DNA of 64,000 bases from Dendrolimus kikuchii (GCA_019925095.2 CM034408.1:4341001-4405000); one strand, 5' to 3'. Shown: positions 8,738-19,300, numbered from the stretch's first letter. The notes: a model not told the origin generated them from the sequence alone. Program-made: numbers and translations.

Positions 8738-11700
8738 TTATTCATTTCCAATATCCCTGACTTCCTCTTCTGCTGCGCCTTCTTGATCCTTTTCCTGAAT
8801 TGCTTTCCACTGCCCTTCAACTCTTTTTAGATGGACGATGTTTCTTCTCAGCACTTTCCCTGTTTGGTCATTCTTCACTGTGATCTCTCCTCCGTTTGTA
8901 TCTTGTACCGTATGGGGAGTCGGGTTGTAATTAGACGTGAGTTTATTAGCTTTTTCCATATTTCTGATATATACTTTATCTCCTTCACTTAAACCTGATT
9001 TGACCGCGCCTCTCCTTTTATCTGCATACTCTTTACCCTTTTCCTTTTGTGTTTTGTCCCGATCCCGTACTTCTTCATCAACTTCTTTATTTTCTAATCT
9101 ATCAATTGATGGAATCTTATCTCTATTTTGCCGTCTAAAAAACAATTCTGATGGCGACTTGCCTGTAACAGAATGAGGTGTGCTATTATACATTAATAGA
9201 TATTCCATCAGGCTTTCCTTCATGTCCTTTTTTTCTAAATGACTGATCTTAAGGCGCTTTATGATGTCACGGTTTTGTCTTTCGACTTCGCCATTCTGTT
9301 GAGGCCAATACGGCACTGTATTGTAAAGGATAATATTACATTCCTTACAAAATGCGCGAAATTCGTCGCTGACAAATTGTCTCCCATTATCGGCGGTAAT
9401 TGAGACCGGGTAACCTAGTCTGCTGAAAATTTCCTTAAGCAATTTTATAATCTGGGTGCTGGTCACTGATTTTGTGATCTTGACTTCTTTGTAACGACTA
9501 TAATAATCAATAATTACAAGGATGTAGTCGTTGCTAGGTAGAGGGCCAAGCAGGTCCATCGCGACATCAATCCAAGGAGCTACAGGGAGTTCACGTCTTT
9601 TCATAGGCGTCGGTGGAAGTGGCAATCCTACAAGAGTGCAGTTCTTGCAGGATTTTACAAGATTTTCTGCATCTTTGTCAATTCTTGGCCACCACACTTT
9701 TGACCTTAACCTTCCTTTCATCGCAACGATTCCGGGGTGGCCTTCATGTGCAGCATCTAATACATTTTTCCGTAATATCTGTGGTATCACAATTCGGTTT
9801 CCACGCAGTAATATATTTTCATAGAAACATAACTCATTTTCAAATATCTTATAACCCTTGACAGATTCGTGCCACTCTTTTTCATATACTCCTTTCTTAA
9901 CAGCGTTTATTTCCTTATCACTTCCTGAAGCTTCCATGATAGCACTCATTGATATTGCACATGGTCTTGCTTGCTCCACAATTTGATGTACGTGTTCGTC
10001 CTCTCTCCGAGATGGTAATTGCAAATCTTCACATAGACGAGACAACGGATCAGCGATGTTTACTTTTCCCGGCTTGTAAGTTACATTGAATTTATAAGAT
10101 TGTAACCTGAGTACCCATCGCTCTATGCGCGCACAAGGCCTAGATTTTTGTCCAAACAATATTTCTAGAGGTTTGTGATCGGTAATGAGATCAAACTCCT
10201 TTCCAAAGAGGAAAATATTGAAATGTTCTACGGACCATACTAGCGCTAAAGCTTCTTTTTCCGTTTGACTGTACTTCCTTTCACAATCTGTTAGTGTCCT
10301 GTTTCCATATGCGATTACTCGTGGTCCTTTTGTGTCAGTTTGTATCAATATAGCGCCGAGGCCTACAGGACTGGCATCTGCGATAACTTGTGTTTTGTCT
10401 TTAATGTCGTAGTATCCTAGAGATTGTATTTGAGTTAACGCTTCTTTCAGTTCTTTGAACGCCTTGTCTTGCTTGCTTGACCAAAACGGTTTAATAAAAG
10501 TTTTCTTCCCCAATTTATTCCTTAACAGTTCTTTCAAAGGTTCGGTTTTTGTAGCCAAATTTGGTAACCATTTATTTACATAGTTCACCAGCCCTAGAAA
10601 ACTTTGAAGTTCTTCGATGGTTGCAGGGACTCTGAAATTGGCGATGCTCTCTATGTACTTTGGCAACGGTTTTATTCCGTCTGATGACAGTTCGTGTCCT
10701 AAAAAGTTCACCTTCTTTACTTTAAATATGCACTTCTGTTTATTGAGTTGCACATTATTTTCTTTAAGTACTTTTAACACCTTTTCTAGTCTTATGTCAT
10801 GTTGTTCTTCGCTATTTCCGAATATTAAAATATCATCGATGAAGTTAATAACTCCGTCGCATTTTATCAACAATCTTTCTAGTACCTTTTGAAAAATCTC
10901 TGGTGCGCAACTTATACCAAACATAAGTCTTTTGTATCGGTATAGCCCTTTAGATGTTATAAAGGTCGTTATGTGTCTGCAATCCGGGTGCAATTCGAGA
11001 TGATGAAAAGCATCTTTAATGTCCAATTTGCTAAAATATTTAGCTTTACCAATTTCCGGCAAGAGTTTATCCATGCACGGCAAAGGATGATTTTCCCGCA
11101 TAATAGCTGCGTTAGCGCGGCGCATATCTACGCACAATCGCAGGTCGCCATTTTCTTTCATGATTGGTACCATTGGAGAAACCCATCTTGAAGGTCCATG
11201 TACTTCTTCAATTATATCTCGGCTTAGTAGGTCTTGAATCTTATTTTCAACTTCTCTTTCAATAGGTAACGATATTCTCCGGTAAGGTTGCGCTACTGGT
11301 TGCACGTTGTCATCAATAGAAATTTCGACTAGCACATTTTTGAGTTTAGGGAATGGTTGTAATATTAGCTCGTCGATTTTATTAACATCTATGCCTATTT
11401 TCAAAACACCAAGAAGCGTGGCGGTTTCTTTTCCTAACAGATCTCTTGTGCCGCCCGCAATAACGTAAACAGTTGTTTGTTCTGCTCTATCATTTATTTT
11501 GATTTCTGTTTCAAACGATCCTTTTATGTTGAGTGGAGTGAGACTGCCGTAAGCTAAGAGCGTTTTGTTTGGCTTGGTTTCCTGATTGTGTATGACGGCT
11601 CTCTTCTCTTTCAAAACCTCCCATGTTTCTTGAGTTATTAAGTTGACTTTACAGCCTGAATCTACGAGCATTTTAGTTTGAATTCCACCTAGGGTGCACT

Positions 11701-12616
11701 CAACTGTTGCGTCATTATCAATATTGAAAACATAATCCACTTCAACTCTTGCTTTCTTGTTTCCTTTTGAGTTTTGTTGGTTTTCAGATTTTTCTTGTTC
11801 ATTGGCTTTCCTTTTTGTACCTGCAGTTCTGCAGAATTGTCGGAAATGACCTGGCTTACTACAATTAAAACAAGTTCTTCCCAAAGCGGGGCATTCTTTG
11901 TAATCTGATAGATGACTTTTACTTCCACACCGTCCACATGGCCTGATGTTTTTGTGATTTACTTGTCTCGTTTTGTACTTTCCTTCTTTTTTATTTCTGT
12001 TGTATATAGCGTTAATTTCTATATTTTCTTGTTTTTTGTCTTGATTTACTTGTTTTTTATCTTCGTATATTTGTAATTGATCGTTAACCACTTCCAAAGT
12101 ATTGGCTTCCGTCACGATTTTTTCTAGGGTTATGCTGTCACCTACTGTTAGAATTTTTTTACGTAATTCAGGTGAAGTACATTTCTCGGTGATTTGGTCG
12201 ATTAAATGGTCTTCTTTTTTGTCAAAATTGCATTTTTCGGCTTGCTTACGTAAACGTACCAAAAAACTTTCAAACTTTTCGTTATCTTCCTGTTTGATTA
12301 GCCTAAACATGTGACGTTCAAAAACGCGATTTTGTTTTGGAAGAAAATATTCATCGAGTTTTTTAATGGATACGTCAAAAACGTTAACACCTTCCGCAGC
12401 GTCAACGTTTGCGCCGGGTAAGTTATAAAATATATCTTGCAGGCTAGTTCCTCCAAAGTGCAACAACGTCGCTCGTTTTTTCTGTGGAGACTCGATTGTG
12501 GCTGCGTCAAGATATATAAGTAGTGATCTTTTCCATTTCTCCCATTTGCTACCGATAGAAGTCCTATCACCGTCTAAATCTAGCTTTTCCAAAGCAAACA
12601 TAGGTTGCTGAGCCAT
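8738..12616 (-). CDS. Ty3/gypsy gag-pol polyprotein, single intact frame
   Basis: 1292 residues that would be cleaved into structural, protease, reverse transcriptase, RNase H and integrase proteins acting in cytoplasmic particles and then the nucleus. Gag-like region 1-220, followed by two zinc knuckles (CGRCGSKSHLSDYKEC and CFNCSKPGHFRQFC, 227-262). Protease LVDSG at 317-321. RT roughly 460-640 with LDIKDAF (Asp532) and FIDDI (592-596). RNase H with IADAS, Asp747, and DHKP near 813. Integrase HHCC zinc site (His957, His960, Cys990, Cys993) and a D-D-E core I place at Asp1021, Asp1076 and Glu1112 (35 residues between the last two). The start is the ATG of MAQQPMF; no upstream in-frame extension is seen. 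Gag and pol are fused without frameshift or internal stop, so expression ratio must be set another way. No env follows. Confidence 0.95.
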   Translation of the reverse strand: MAQQPMFALEKLDLDGDRTSIGSKWEKWKRSLLIYLDAATIESPQKKRATLLHFGGTSLQDIFYNLPGANVDAAEGVNVFDVSIKKLDEYFLPKQNRVFERHMFRLIKQEDNEKFESFLVRLRKQAEKCNFDKKEDHLIDQITEKCTSPELRKKILTVGDSITLEKIVTEANTLEVVNDQLQIYEDKKQVNQDKKQENIEINAIYNRNKKEGKYKTRQVNHKNIRPCGRCGSKSHLSDYKECPALGRTCFNCSKPGHFRQFCRTAGTKRKANEQEKSENQQNSKGNKKARVEVDYVFNIDNDATVECTLGGIQTKMLVDSGCKVNLITQETWEVLKEKRAVIHNQETKPNKTLLAYGSLTPLNIKGSFETEIKINDRAEQTTVYVIAGGTRDLLGKETATLLGVLKIGIDVNKIDELILQPFPKLKNVLVEISIDDNVQPVAQPYRRISLPIEREVENKIQDLLSRDIIEEVHGPSRWVSPMVPIMKENGDLRLCVDMRRANAAIMRENHPLPCMDKLLPEIGKAKYFSKLDIKDAFHHLELHPDCRHITTFITSKGLYRYKRLMFGISCAPEIFQKVLERLLIKCDGVINFIDDILIFGNSEEQHDIRLEKVLKVLKENNVQLNKQKCIFKVKKVNFLGHELSSDGIKPLPKYIESIANFRVPATIEELQSFLGLVNYVNKWLPNLATKTEPLKELLRNKLGKKTFIKPFWSSKQDKAFKELKEALTQIQSLGYYDIKDKTQVIADASPVGLGAILIQTDTKGPRVIAYGNRTLTDCERKYSQTEKEALALVWSVEHFNIFLFGKEFDLITDHKPLEILFGQKSRPCARIERWVLRLQSYKFNVTYKPGKVNIADPLSRLCEDLQLPSRREDEHVHQIVEQARPCAISMSAIMEASGSDKEINAVKKGVYEKEWHESVKGYKIFENELCFYENILLRGNRIVIPQILRKNVLDAAHEGHPGIVAMKGRLRSKVWWPRIDKDAENLVKSCKNCTLVGLPLPPTPMKRRELPVAPWIDVAMDLLGPLPSNDYILVIIDYYSRYKEVKITKSVTSTQIIKLLKEIFSRLGYPVSITADNGRQFVSDEFRAFCKECNIILYNTVPYWPQQNGEVERQNRDIIKRLKISHLEKKDMKESLMEYLLMYNSTPHSVTGKSPSELFFRRQNRDKIPSIDRLENKEVDEEVRDRDKTQKEKGKEYADKRRGAVKSGLSEGDKVYIRNMEKANKLTSNYNPTPHTVQDTNGGEITVKNDQTGKVLRRNIVHLKRVEGQWKAIQEKDQEGAAEEEVRDIGNE

Positions 12617-12699
12617 GTTTCTTGACCTTTTGGGCGACCTGGAATATCCAGTTTATGGGTTGTCAATACAATTAATGTCAAGACAATTTAACTGAGGTT

Positions 12700-13166
12700 T
12701 CGTCAACAAGTTTTAATTTAATGGAGGCATTCATTTGAACAACCTACTGTTTTCAATTTAATAAAGGTTTTTGTCAACCATGTCCAATTTAATGGAGGCG
12801 TTCATTTGAACCACCAGACAGTTTCCAATTTAATGGAGGTTTGTCAACCAAATCCAATTTAATGGAGGCGTTCATTTGAACCACCAGACAATTCCCAATT
12901 TAATGGAGGTTTTGTCAACCACAACCAATTTAAAGGAGGCGTTCATTTGAACCACCAGACATTTTCCAATTTAATGGAGGTTTGTCAACCAGATCCAATT
13001 TAATGGAGGCGTTCATTTGAACTACCAGACAGTTTCCAATTTAATGGAGGTTTGTCAACCAGATCCAATTTAATGGAGGCGTTCATTTGAACCACCAGAC
13101 AATTCCCAATTCAATGGAGGTTTTGTCAACCACAACCAATTTAAGGGATGCGTTCATTTGAACTAC
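12700..13166 (-). repeat. 70-bp minisatellite in the retrotransposon leader
   Basis: The anchor CCAATTTAATGGAGGCGTTC or a close variant recurs at 12784, 12854, 12925, 12995, 13065 and 13136, giving a period of 70-71 bp, with diverged copies back to about 12700. Each unit contains CCAATTTAATGGAGG twice, followed alternately by CGTTCATTTGAAC and TTTGTCAACC, so the underlying module is about 35 bp. Copies differ at a few positions only. Confidence 0.9.
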
Positions 13167-13885
13167 TTTTTTTTCGTTCCTTGTTTAATTAATATAATCA
13201 ACCCTATTTTATACGCGCTTTAGAGCCTTTTAGCTATACTAAAGAAATATTTGTCTTATTTGTTTCACTAGTCATGTTAATCTATTGTAAATATATATAT
13301 ATATAATCATAACATTATTTTATAATATTCGATGATGATAATGTATGTGAACGTTTGTTCCCTTACTACTCTAAACAAACTAGCTCAAAGAGGTTGAACA
13401 TGATCTTGTTGTATTCAACATTTTTAAACAAACACTGGCTATGCTAGTTACATAAACATCCATTGAGATAGGTAGTAATAAATACACGTAAATGACTTAG
13501 GTCGAGCCCAGTAGGTAATTAGTTTTTTGAGATTTATACTGTACAAAGAAGGTACGTGTAAATTGTTATCGCCATACAGCGAGATGACTCAAATTTTTCA
13601 CTTTGTTTACATTTACGTTAGACAAGGTCTTATTGTATCGAGAACCATGATTGTTTTAAACTATTATAAGTTATCAAAGTCATAGTTACGACTCAATATT
13701 AGTTCAACTATTAATAATGATACTTTGTAAATGATTACCTATGTAGTAATTTACTATCTTCGGCAAATTTTACGAAAAATGTAATATGCCAACATAATAT
13801 TATAAATAATGCCAAGTTTGTCTTGTCAAATATATTTATGTTAGTCGTTTCCCTTCCTTAAGATTTTTTATAAAAAAAAAGATTA

Positions 13886-13904
13886 CCTTTTGCTCGTCGC
13901 CAAT
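13886..13904 (-). promoter_or_regulatory. Candidate tRNA primer-binding site
   Basis: Immediately inside the 5' LTR the coding strand reads ATTGGCGACGAGCAAAAGG. TGG starting two bases after the LTR fits complementarity to a tRNA 3' CCA end. Which tRNA is not determined here. Confidence 0.65.
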
Positions 13905-14084
13905 TGTAGGAGCTGTAAGGCACGGTGTAATACCTAACTATGAAGTACACACTGGCTCGGCAATGCCCACGTATCTCACGTACGCCCGTCCACTCCCGCC
14001 CGAGGCTCTCGTGACAGTGACGTTTTGCTTACCAACACATGGACACACGAGACAGCGTATGTATGCTATACCGCATACACTACA
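13905..14084 (-). repeat. 5' LTR of the Ty3/gypsy element
   Basis: 180 bp, apparently identical to 8392-8571. It should hold the promoter; no strong TATA box is visible within it. Confidence 0.95.
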
Positions 14085-14140
14085 CGGCCTTATAGCTTAA
14101 AGCAATCTCTTCCAGGCAACCTAACTTAAGGATTAGTTTA
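14085..14140 (-). repeat. CR1-like LINE 3' UTR piece, right of the LTR element
   Basis: CGGCCTTATAGCTTAAAGCA followed by ATCTCTTCCAGGCAACC continues the fragment interrupted at 8391. It matches 7519-7555. Confidence 0.6.
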
Positions 14141-14258
14141 ACCTAATCTGGCGATGTATTTGGTTATTTTTAGTGGATTTTATAGACTTGGATCAAGGTT
14201 AAAATTAAAATAACATTGATAAATTCGCTTTGTTTATAATTCACTGACTGACTGACTA

Positions 14259-14425
14259 TATAATATTTTCTTAAATTTTCGCGACTTGTATACATAATAA
14301 AACTACGTTTTAACGGTTTTGAGCGCGGTAATTTATTTGATTTTTGTTATTCTAATGTTTCGGCCACTTTTCAGTGGCCATGGTCACGGATGACGAAGAT
14401 GTCAAATCTCATCGAGTATTGTTAA
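14259..14425 (-). mobile_element. Penelope-type terminal fragment
   Basis: It shares AATAAAACTACGTTTTAACG, GCGCGGTAATT and TTTCGGCCACTTTTCAGTGG with the termini at 50876, 52430, 60348 and 60782. Flanks ACTGACTGACTA (14247-14258) and ACTGATTGACTA (14426-14437) look like a 12-bp target duplication with one mismatch, though the left flank lies in an ACTG repeat. Confidence 0.65.
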
Positions 14426-14439
14426 ACTGATTGACTACA

Positions 14440-15100
14440 AACAAGATAGAATACTGCCTGAAGGCAAAAAAAAACATGTTCTAAATAAACGTTATCGTTA
14501 GGTTATGCATTATCGTATGTATACTTTGTATACTTATGTATTGTCGTAAACCACATTAACTTCCCCTGGATGTGTACTTCCAATAATCATAGCAACATAT
14601 AAACTTACATGACGACAACTAGACTACAGAACAACTAACAGTCCACAATGGACTCACCATTCCGCCCACGTCATGAAGAGGCTAATATAGGAAATGGCAC
14701 CTCACAGTGACATGTCTGAAATATGAATATGCATTCAAAATTAAGTCATAACATCCGCAGAACACGATCCGTCTAACATTGCCTAAGGCTGAGTGCACAC
14801 GCAATCGTTAACACGAGAGTACAACTCCATCGAGCTCGTAACTCGATAGATAGCATCGGAGCTTCGCGGCGGGACGCGTGGGCGGCGGGCGTAGGGTTGC
14901 CCTCCATTTAGTTGTGTTATAGTGAGCAACAAAGTTACTTAATCCGACATAGCTCATAAAATTAGCAAGCTAAAATGGCATAAACCTATATTTAGGTTAT
15001 ATTTAAGAATTGTGAAGGTGGTCTCGAAGTTACCGCCGGCGGTAACAAGACCTATTGTATATTTATGATTTATATATGCAATAAAGAATATTATTTCATT
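14440..15100. other. Unassigned stretch
   Basis: No gene motif is seen. A GC-richer patch at about 14855-14905 (GCGGCGGGACGCG) stands out. At 15080-15105 AATAAAGAATATTATTTCAT resembles a LINE 3' end. Confidence 0.35.
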
Positions 15101-15102
15101 CA

Positions 15103-15325
15103 TTGGCAATGGGCCGGTCATGTCTGTCACAGGACCTATGTCCGATGAAGCAGACGAGTTGTAGAGTAGAGACCCTGTCTCGCTAAAAGTAGTTTAGGAT
15201 GCTCTCCCACCAGATGGACGGAAGACATACGTAAGGTGACTTATAGGCTTTGGATGAGGAAAGCGAAGGACAGGGATATGATGCATAACCTATGTCCAGC
15301 AGTAGACTAAGATTAGCTGACGACT
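15103..15325 (+). pseudogene. LINE-E C-terminal fragment, decayed
   Basis: A frame with stops reads roughly WAGHVCHRTY...SPTRWTEDIRKV...WMRKAKDRDM...LCPAVD. This parallels a widespread lepidopteran LINE C-terminus of the type WAGH..., GRPPTRWTDD, YVQQWT. It ends near GCTGACGAC, like the short tail of that family. A second fragment lies at 42309-42410 on the minus strand. Confidence 0.65.
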
Positions 15326-15329
15326 CACG

Positions 15330-16990
15330 TACGAACACCAAACGGATTAAAAGAAAGAAATACAATAAAACATTTATTTTAAGACAAGAACAAAAACAAA
15401 AATATAGTAAAATGAACCGAGCTCAGCATTATTAGGCTTGCCATTAATACCAGCGCTGTTCTTTCACCCGAAACATTGATGACGGCTTCAGTTATTGAAG
15501 CTATTAGAGATTATTCGAAACATACAGCAATTTCTTAAAGAAAAATTAGTAACCAAAATGTAATGTTATAATGTCAAATATTGTTTCTTCTTCAGTAATT
15601 GCATACCAAAGATTAGTTTTAGAATATACCTGGTCTTATTTTTTCAAAATCTTGATTGTTAACAAATTGGGAACGAAGATTAACAAAGTATGAAATTCGA
15701 CACTCCAATCTTCAAGCAAAAACCTCAACCAAAATATAGGTTTTAGATTGACACTACACAGAAAGTTCTTGTCGTAGCTTGATAAGACACATTTAATGAA
15801 ACAATTGAAATTTTCACCACAAACATACAACTCTTCGTTAAATACAATATTAGGCAGATGAGTGGTAATTGCGTGACTTTGTGAGTTATCTAGATGAGAA
15901 AAGATATGCAAAACACATATGAATCGTAGTGACGTATGTTTACGACTGATGGAACATAGACTCGCAGGTGCTGCCGCACGTTAAATGGTGTTTAGATTAA
16001 TATTCAATAACAGTAACTATTATTCACTTTTAACTAGTAGCAAAAAAAAAAAAATTTCACAGCAAAACATCATCATCAAGAGTTCGCCAAAAACTGTATC
16101 GACGCCAGCCCTGCGAGACGCCTTCGTCGCGGCGACTCGCAACAGATTGAAGTGTGAACAACATGTTCAGTGGTTCCATTGACAGCGACACGAACACAGA
16201 TCGGGAGTTATGACGTCGTCTGTGTACACCGTGCCTTATAAATTTCCTATTGTTGGCGGTATTAAGATAAGGAATTTCGAGGAAGCACGCCTTTTCGTGT
16301 GATGAAGGAGTAAGTATCGCTCCGAGGTGAGCATTTCCTTGTTCCCTTGGTTCACGTGTGTACATATCCTTATCTCCCAGGCGAATGTTATGGATATATC
16401 TAAATCTTATTTAACGGGACATTAATACGTATTCCCCGTGGTATTAGTTGTACTTGACTCGATGTTCTGAAGTAATTATTCCCTATTAACGCTATATTTT
16501 ATTATAAAGATCTCATGTATCTCGTCCGGTTTTAGGAGATATATTTACCTACTATAAGGTAAAGATCTTCATCATAAGCAAGTTTACCTAAAAGCAAAAA
16601 AGTCGAAAACGTTTATTTCCAAATGCGACTCATAATACATAATTAGGTATCATATATAAAAGTTGCCCCAATTTGAGAAATTAAGTTGGTAGTCCGTCTT
16701 AATTATTTTCTAATGTGTATAAAAGGTAGGGTCAAACTTGCAAAAATATTTTTTGATGCGTAAGAAGGCCCAAACGGATTAGTAGTTTAAAAGTTGTTTT
16801 TTATGTTTGCAGGTACGTTAACTGGTAGAAATCCACCTGATGGTAAGTGGTAAAATTTACCAATATCAACTCGATGATACGATAATGATAGTCAGCTGCG
16901 ACACAAAGAAGAAAAACCTGTGATACAAAGAAGAAAGAACGCTGATACAATTGTTGCTTAAGTACAGCAAACAGACTAACGATCCATACA
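15330..16990. other. Unassigned stretch
   Basis: No convincing exon or element is seen. A 102-codon minus frame at 16057-16365 lies in a GC-richer patch but has no recognisable motif. Confidence 0.35.
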
Positions 16991-16994
16991 GTGA

Positions 16995-17145
16995 AAAATA
17001 TTTTTTTTTATTGGCTGAAGTAGACAAACAGGCAGACGGCCCACCTGATGGAAAGCGGTTACCTTCGCCTATGGACGTTTGCAACACCAGTGGTGTCGCT
17101 AACGCGTAGCTGACCTCTAAGAACTTTTATAACGACCTTCTTAAA
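16995..17145 (-). pseudogene. LINE-F C-terminus and 3' UTR fragment
   Basis: On the minus strand a frame reads EFFKKVVIKVLRGQLRVSD followed by TTGVANVHRRR and a stop, then a 3' UTR matching family X and a poly(A) run. It links the X retroposons to the end of an LINE ORF. Confidence 0.7.
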
Positions 17146-17305
17146 AAACTCCACGTCATAGAGCAAAGAGAAAATCGCGGCGAGAAGTTACCTACACAGC
17201 ATTGTTGTATGCCGAATAAATATTCTAGAGAAGCGTTGCGTAAATCTCTGCTGGGAGCCAAAACTAAATCCCATATTCTCTTTAAAAAAAATTATATGTA
17301 CTTTC

Positions 17306-17539
17306 ATGCAAAAGTGGATGGATGCAGAACTCGTGGAAGGCCACGACACACCTTCCATGATCAAATTGATCGTGTAATAGCAGGTGATGCCAGGAGCCTT
17401 AAGAACAGACGAGCTTGCATGACAAGAGTTATGAATGTCAAAGAGGCAAGTGAGGTGTGTAAGAATAAACCTAAATGGCACTCTGTTCTTCGTGCCTACC
17501 CCGCAAGGGAACTGGCGTGAAGTTATGTATGTATGTATG
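17306..17539 (+). mobile_element. LINE-A 3' fragment with 13-bp target duplication
   Basis: It encodes the last ~70 residues of the LINE-A ORF (from AKVDGCRTRGRPRHTFHDQI to YPARELA then a stop) and ends in GTATGTATGT. It is flanked by TATATGTACTTTC at 17293-17305 and 17540-17552. The frame is open, but only the 3' end was copied. Confidence 0.9.
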
Positions 17540-17629
17540 TATATGTACTTTCCTACGAATGACATAAATCTCTGTCAGTTGACCTACAATTTAAATATAA
17601 ATATTAACAACTGTTACTGTAGGACATGA

Positions 17630-18120
17630 ATATCCTCACTCCTGTACCAACTTGCGTGCAAGAACACGGGCGTCTCAACAGGGTGTTGAGTGAAAGTGCA
17701 CCGATTGGCCCAGAACCGGACATTCCGGACTACCGGCCAAGGAGGCAGGTGCTAAAGCACCACGGATATCAGCCGTGAAACTTATCTGATCGATCGGTGT
17801 TTAACCATTAATATATTCACTGAAAGGAAAACATGCATTCGGTGCGTTGGTTTGTCAGGTGATCGGGAATGATAGACGATGGCGAATGAAGCTTGTCACG
17901 TAATAGATACATATTTCTTTAAAGGGTAAAGGAATAAATCAAGAAGATATATAGAATTGTCGATTCAGGTGTCTTGAACAGTAACTAATAAGCATTATTC
18001 GGTGACATTAAAACCAAAAATGATTGGTCTGGCACGAGTATTAAAAAACGTAGTTGCGAACTATACTGTGCTCAGGAGATTCACCAAATTGCTTACGGCG
18101 AAACATAATGCAAATAATAA
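17630..18120. other. Unassigned, partly GC-rich stretch
   Basis: The part at 17640-17775 (CCGGACATTCCGGACTACCG region) is GC-rich and repeat-like but matches nothing else in the window. The remainder is A/T-rich with no gene. Confidence 0.35.
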
Positions 18121-18128
18121 TGAAGCGA

Positions 18129-18298
18129 GTTGTGTTCCGGCATTAGTGACCAGGTTCCAGTCTCCGTTAAGAGAGAGCAGAAGCGCATTTGTAGCACCTT
18201 TGGTGTTGCAAATGTCTATAGGCGATGGTAACCGCTTTCCGTCAAGTGGGCCGTCAGCCTGTCTGCTGAACTCCTGCAAACAAAAAATTAAAAAAACA
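18129..18298 (+). repeat. Family X, 5'-truncated copy
   Basis: It starts within the family at GTTGTGTTCCGGCATTAG and runs to CTCCTGCAAACAAAAAATTA. The left ~150 bp are missing. Confidence 0.75.
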
Positions 18299-18739
18299 TA
18301 AGTTGTATACCCCAATTCGTCCTGTATCAAAGATTATTCGGATACAGCACTTATCCCCCCCAAGGATCTGCCCTCGTCGCGGCTTAGTCCTCAATCGGAT
18401 ATCATCTGGTTAAACAAAAAGGAGAGGTTAATTTGCGTCAAGAGTATCGGTAGTACGAGTATATTCAGTTCAGATGGAACACCAGGATGGTTTAGTTGGT
18501 CGGTCCGAGTGTGCCATCGAGAGTCTAACACTACCATATTGCTAACCCTCAAAAATTAAGTAAAAGCTACTGTTTATGAGATTCCTAACCATAAATTATA
18601 TTTAGAATTTTTGACTACCAGTCCTTCTGAAAGTTTGTCTCCAATAGACCGCGAAACGAATTAACAGAATTTAAAAATTTTTTAGGGAGTAAGTATTTTA
18701 AACTTTCGTTTGTTTATTTTGATGTCTTAAACTGTTTAA

Positions 18740-18890
18740 AATATTTTTATTTGCTAAAGTATAGCAAACAAATAGACGGGCCACCTGATGGAAAGCGCTT
18801 ACCGTCGTCTATGGACATTTACAACACTAGAGGTGTTACCAAAGTGCTGTCAGACATGTAAGACTTTTATGACATAAAAACCTCGTATAG
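18740..18890 (-). pseudogene. LINE-F C-terminus and 3' UTR fragment
   Basis: The minus strand reads VIKVLHV, a stop, QHFGNTSSVVNVHRRR, a stop, then an X-like UTR. It is a decayed relative of 16995-17145. Confidence 0.6.
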
Positions 18891-18959
18891 CGTTTTGAAT
18901 GTAAAGTATTCCCCGCAGTTTCGCTTAGGGTCAAAACATTAGTGCATAGCCCTTGTTTA

Positions 18960-19300
18960 TTTAGGAGGAACTGTTCACAATGGTGCCTTCGTCTTTCATC
19001 TTTTCATTTAACCACCGCACCGCTTGCCATCGGCTGGACGTTCCTTGAGCCGCTTCGCTCTTGTACGCAACGGTTCTCTAGAACCTTCCTCTTGCGCACC
19101 GTGAGGATTTGAAATGAGCTACCTGCCGTGGTTTTCCCACAGCGCTACAATATGGGGGTTTTTAAAAAGGGTGTCATAAAATTTCTTCGAGGCCGGCAGC
19201 GCGTTGATGACATCCCTCGGGTTGCAAACGTCCATAGGCGACGGTAAACCCTCTCCATTAGGTGGACCGTCTAGCTGTCTGCTGTACTACAGCTAAAAGA
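18960..19300 (+). pseudogene. LINE-F C-terminus and 3' UTR fragment
   Basis: Several disrupted frames include YNMGVFKKGV-like residues (about 19149-19178) and GRQRVDDIPRVANVHRRR followed by a stop (about 19193-19247). An X-like 3' UTR and short poly(A) follow. The order matches full-length LINE ends of the NMGVFK type. Confidence 0.6.

Larger units (their letters stand above)
12617..13904 (-). other. Long leader of the Ty3/gypsy element
   Basis: About 1.29 kb separate the 5' LTR from the gag start. The part next to the gag start is filled with 70-bp tandem repeats; the rest, to the primer site, is A/T-rich with no coding frame. A leader this long normally holds packaging and translation signals, but none can be assigned from sequence alone. 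Confidence 0.8.
8392..14084 (-). mobile_element. Complete Ty3/gypsy LTR retrotransposon
   Basis: The 5.69-kb element is bounded by two 180-bp direct repeats that I read as identical, each starting TGTAGGAGCT and ending CACTACA on the plus strand. It is flanked by the 5-bp duplication CGGCC at 8387-8391 and 14085-14089. Coding strand is minus: 5' LTR at right, leader with tandem repeats, single gag-pol frame 12616-8738, polypurine tract, 3' LTR at left. PR-RT-RNase H-integrase order places it in Ty3/gypsy, and two CCHC knuckles without an env frame suggest the Mag-like group. Identical LTRs, an intact frame and a clean duplication imply a recent insertion. Confidence 0.95.

Noticed and set aside
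8937..12570. Other-frame open frames inside the gag-pol region
   Set aside because: They are shadows of the 1292-codon frame on the opposite strand or in alternative phase.
12700..13166. CRISPR array
   Set aside because: Units are contiguous 70-bp repeats without unique spacers, in a eukaryotic retrotransposon leader.
16057..16365. 102-codon minus frame as a host exon
   Set aside because: No recognisable domain or repeat match; it overlaps a GC-richer patch that makes stops rarer.
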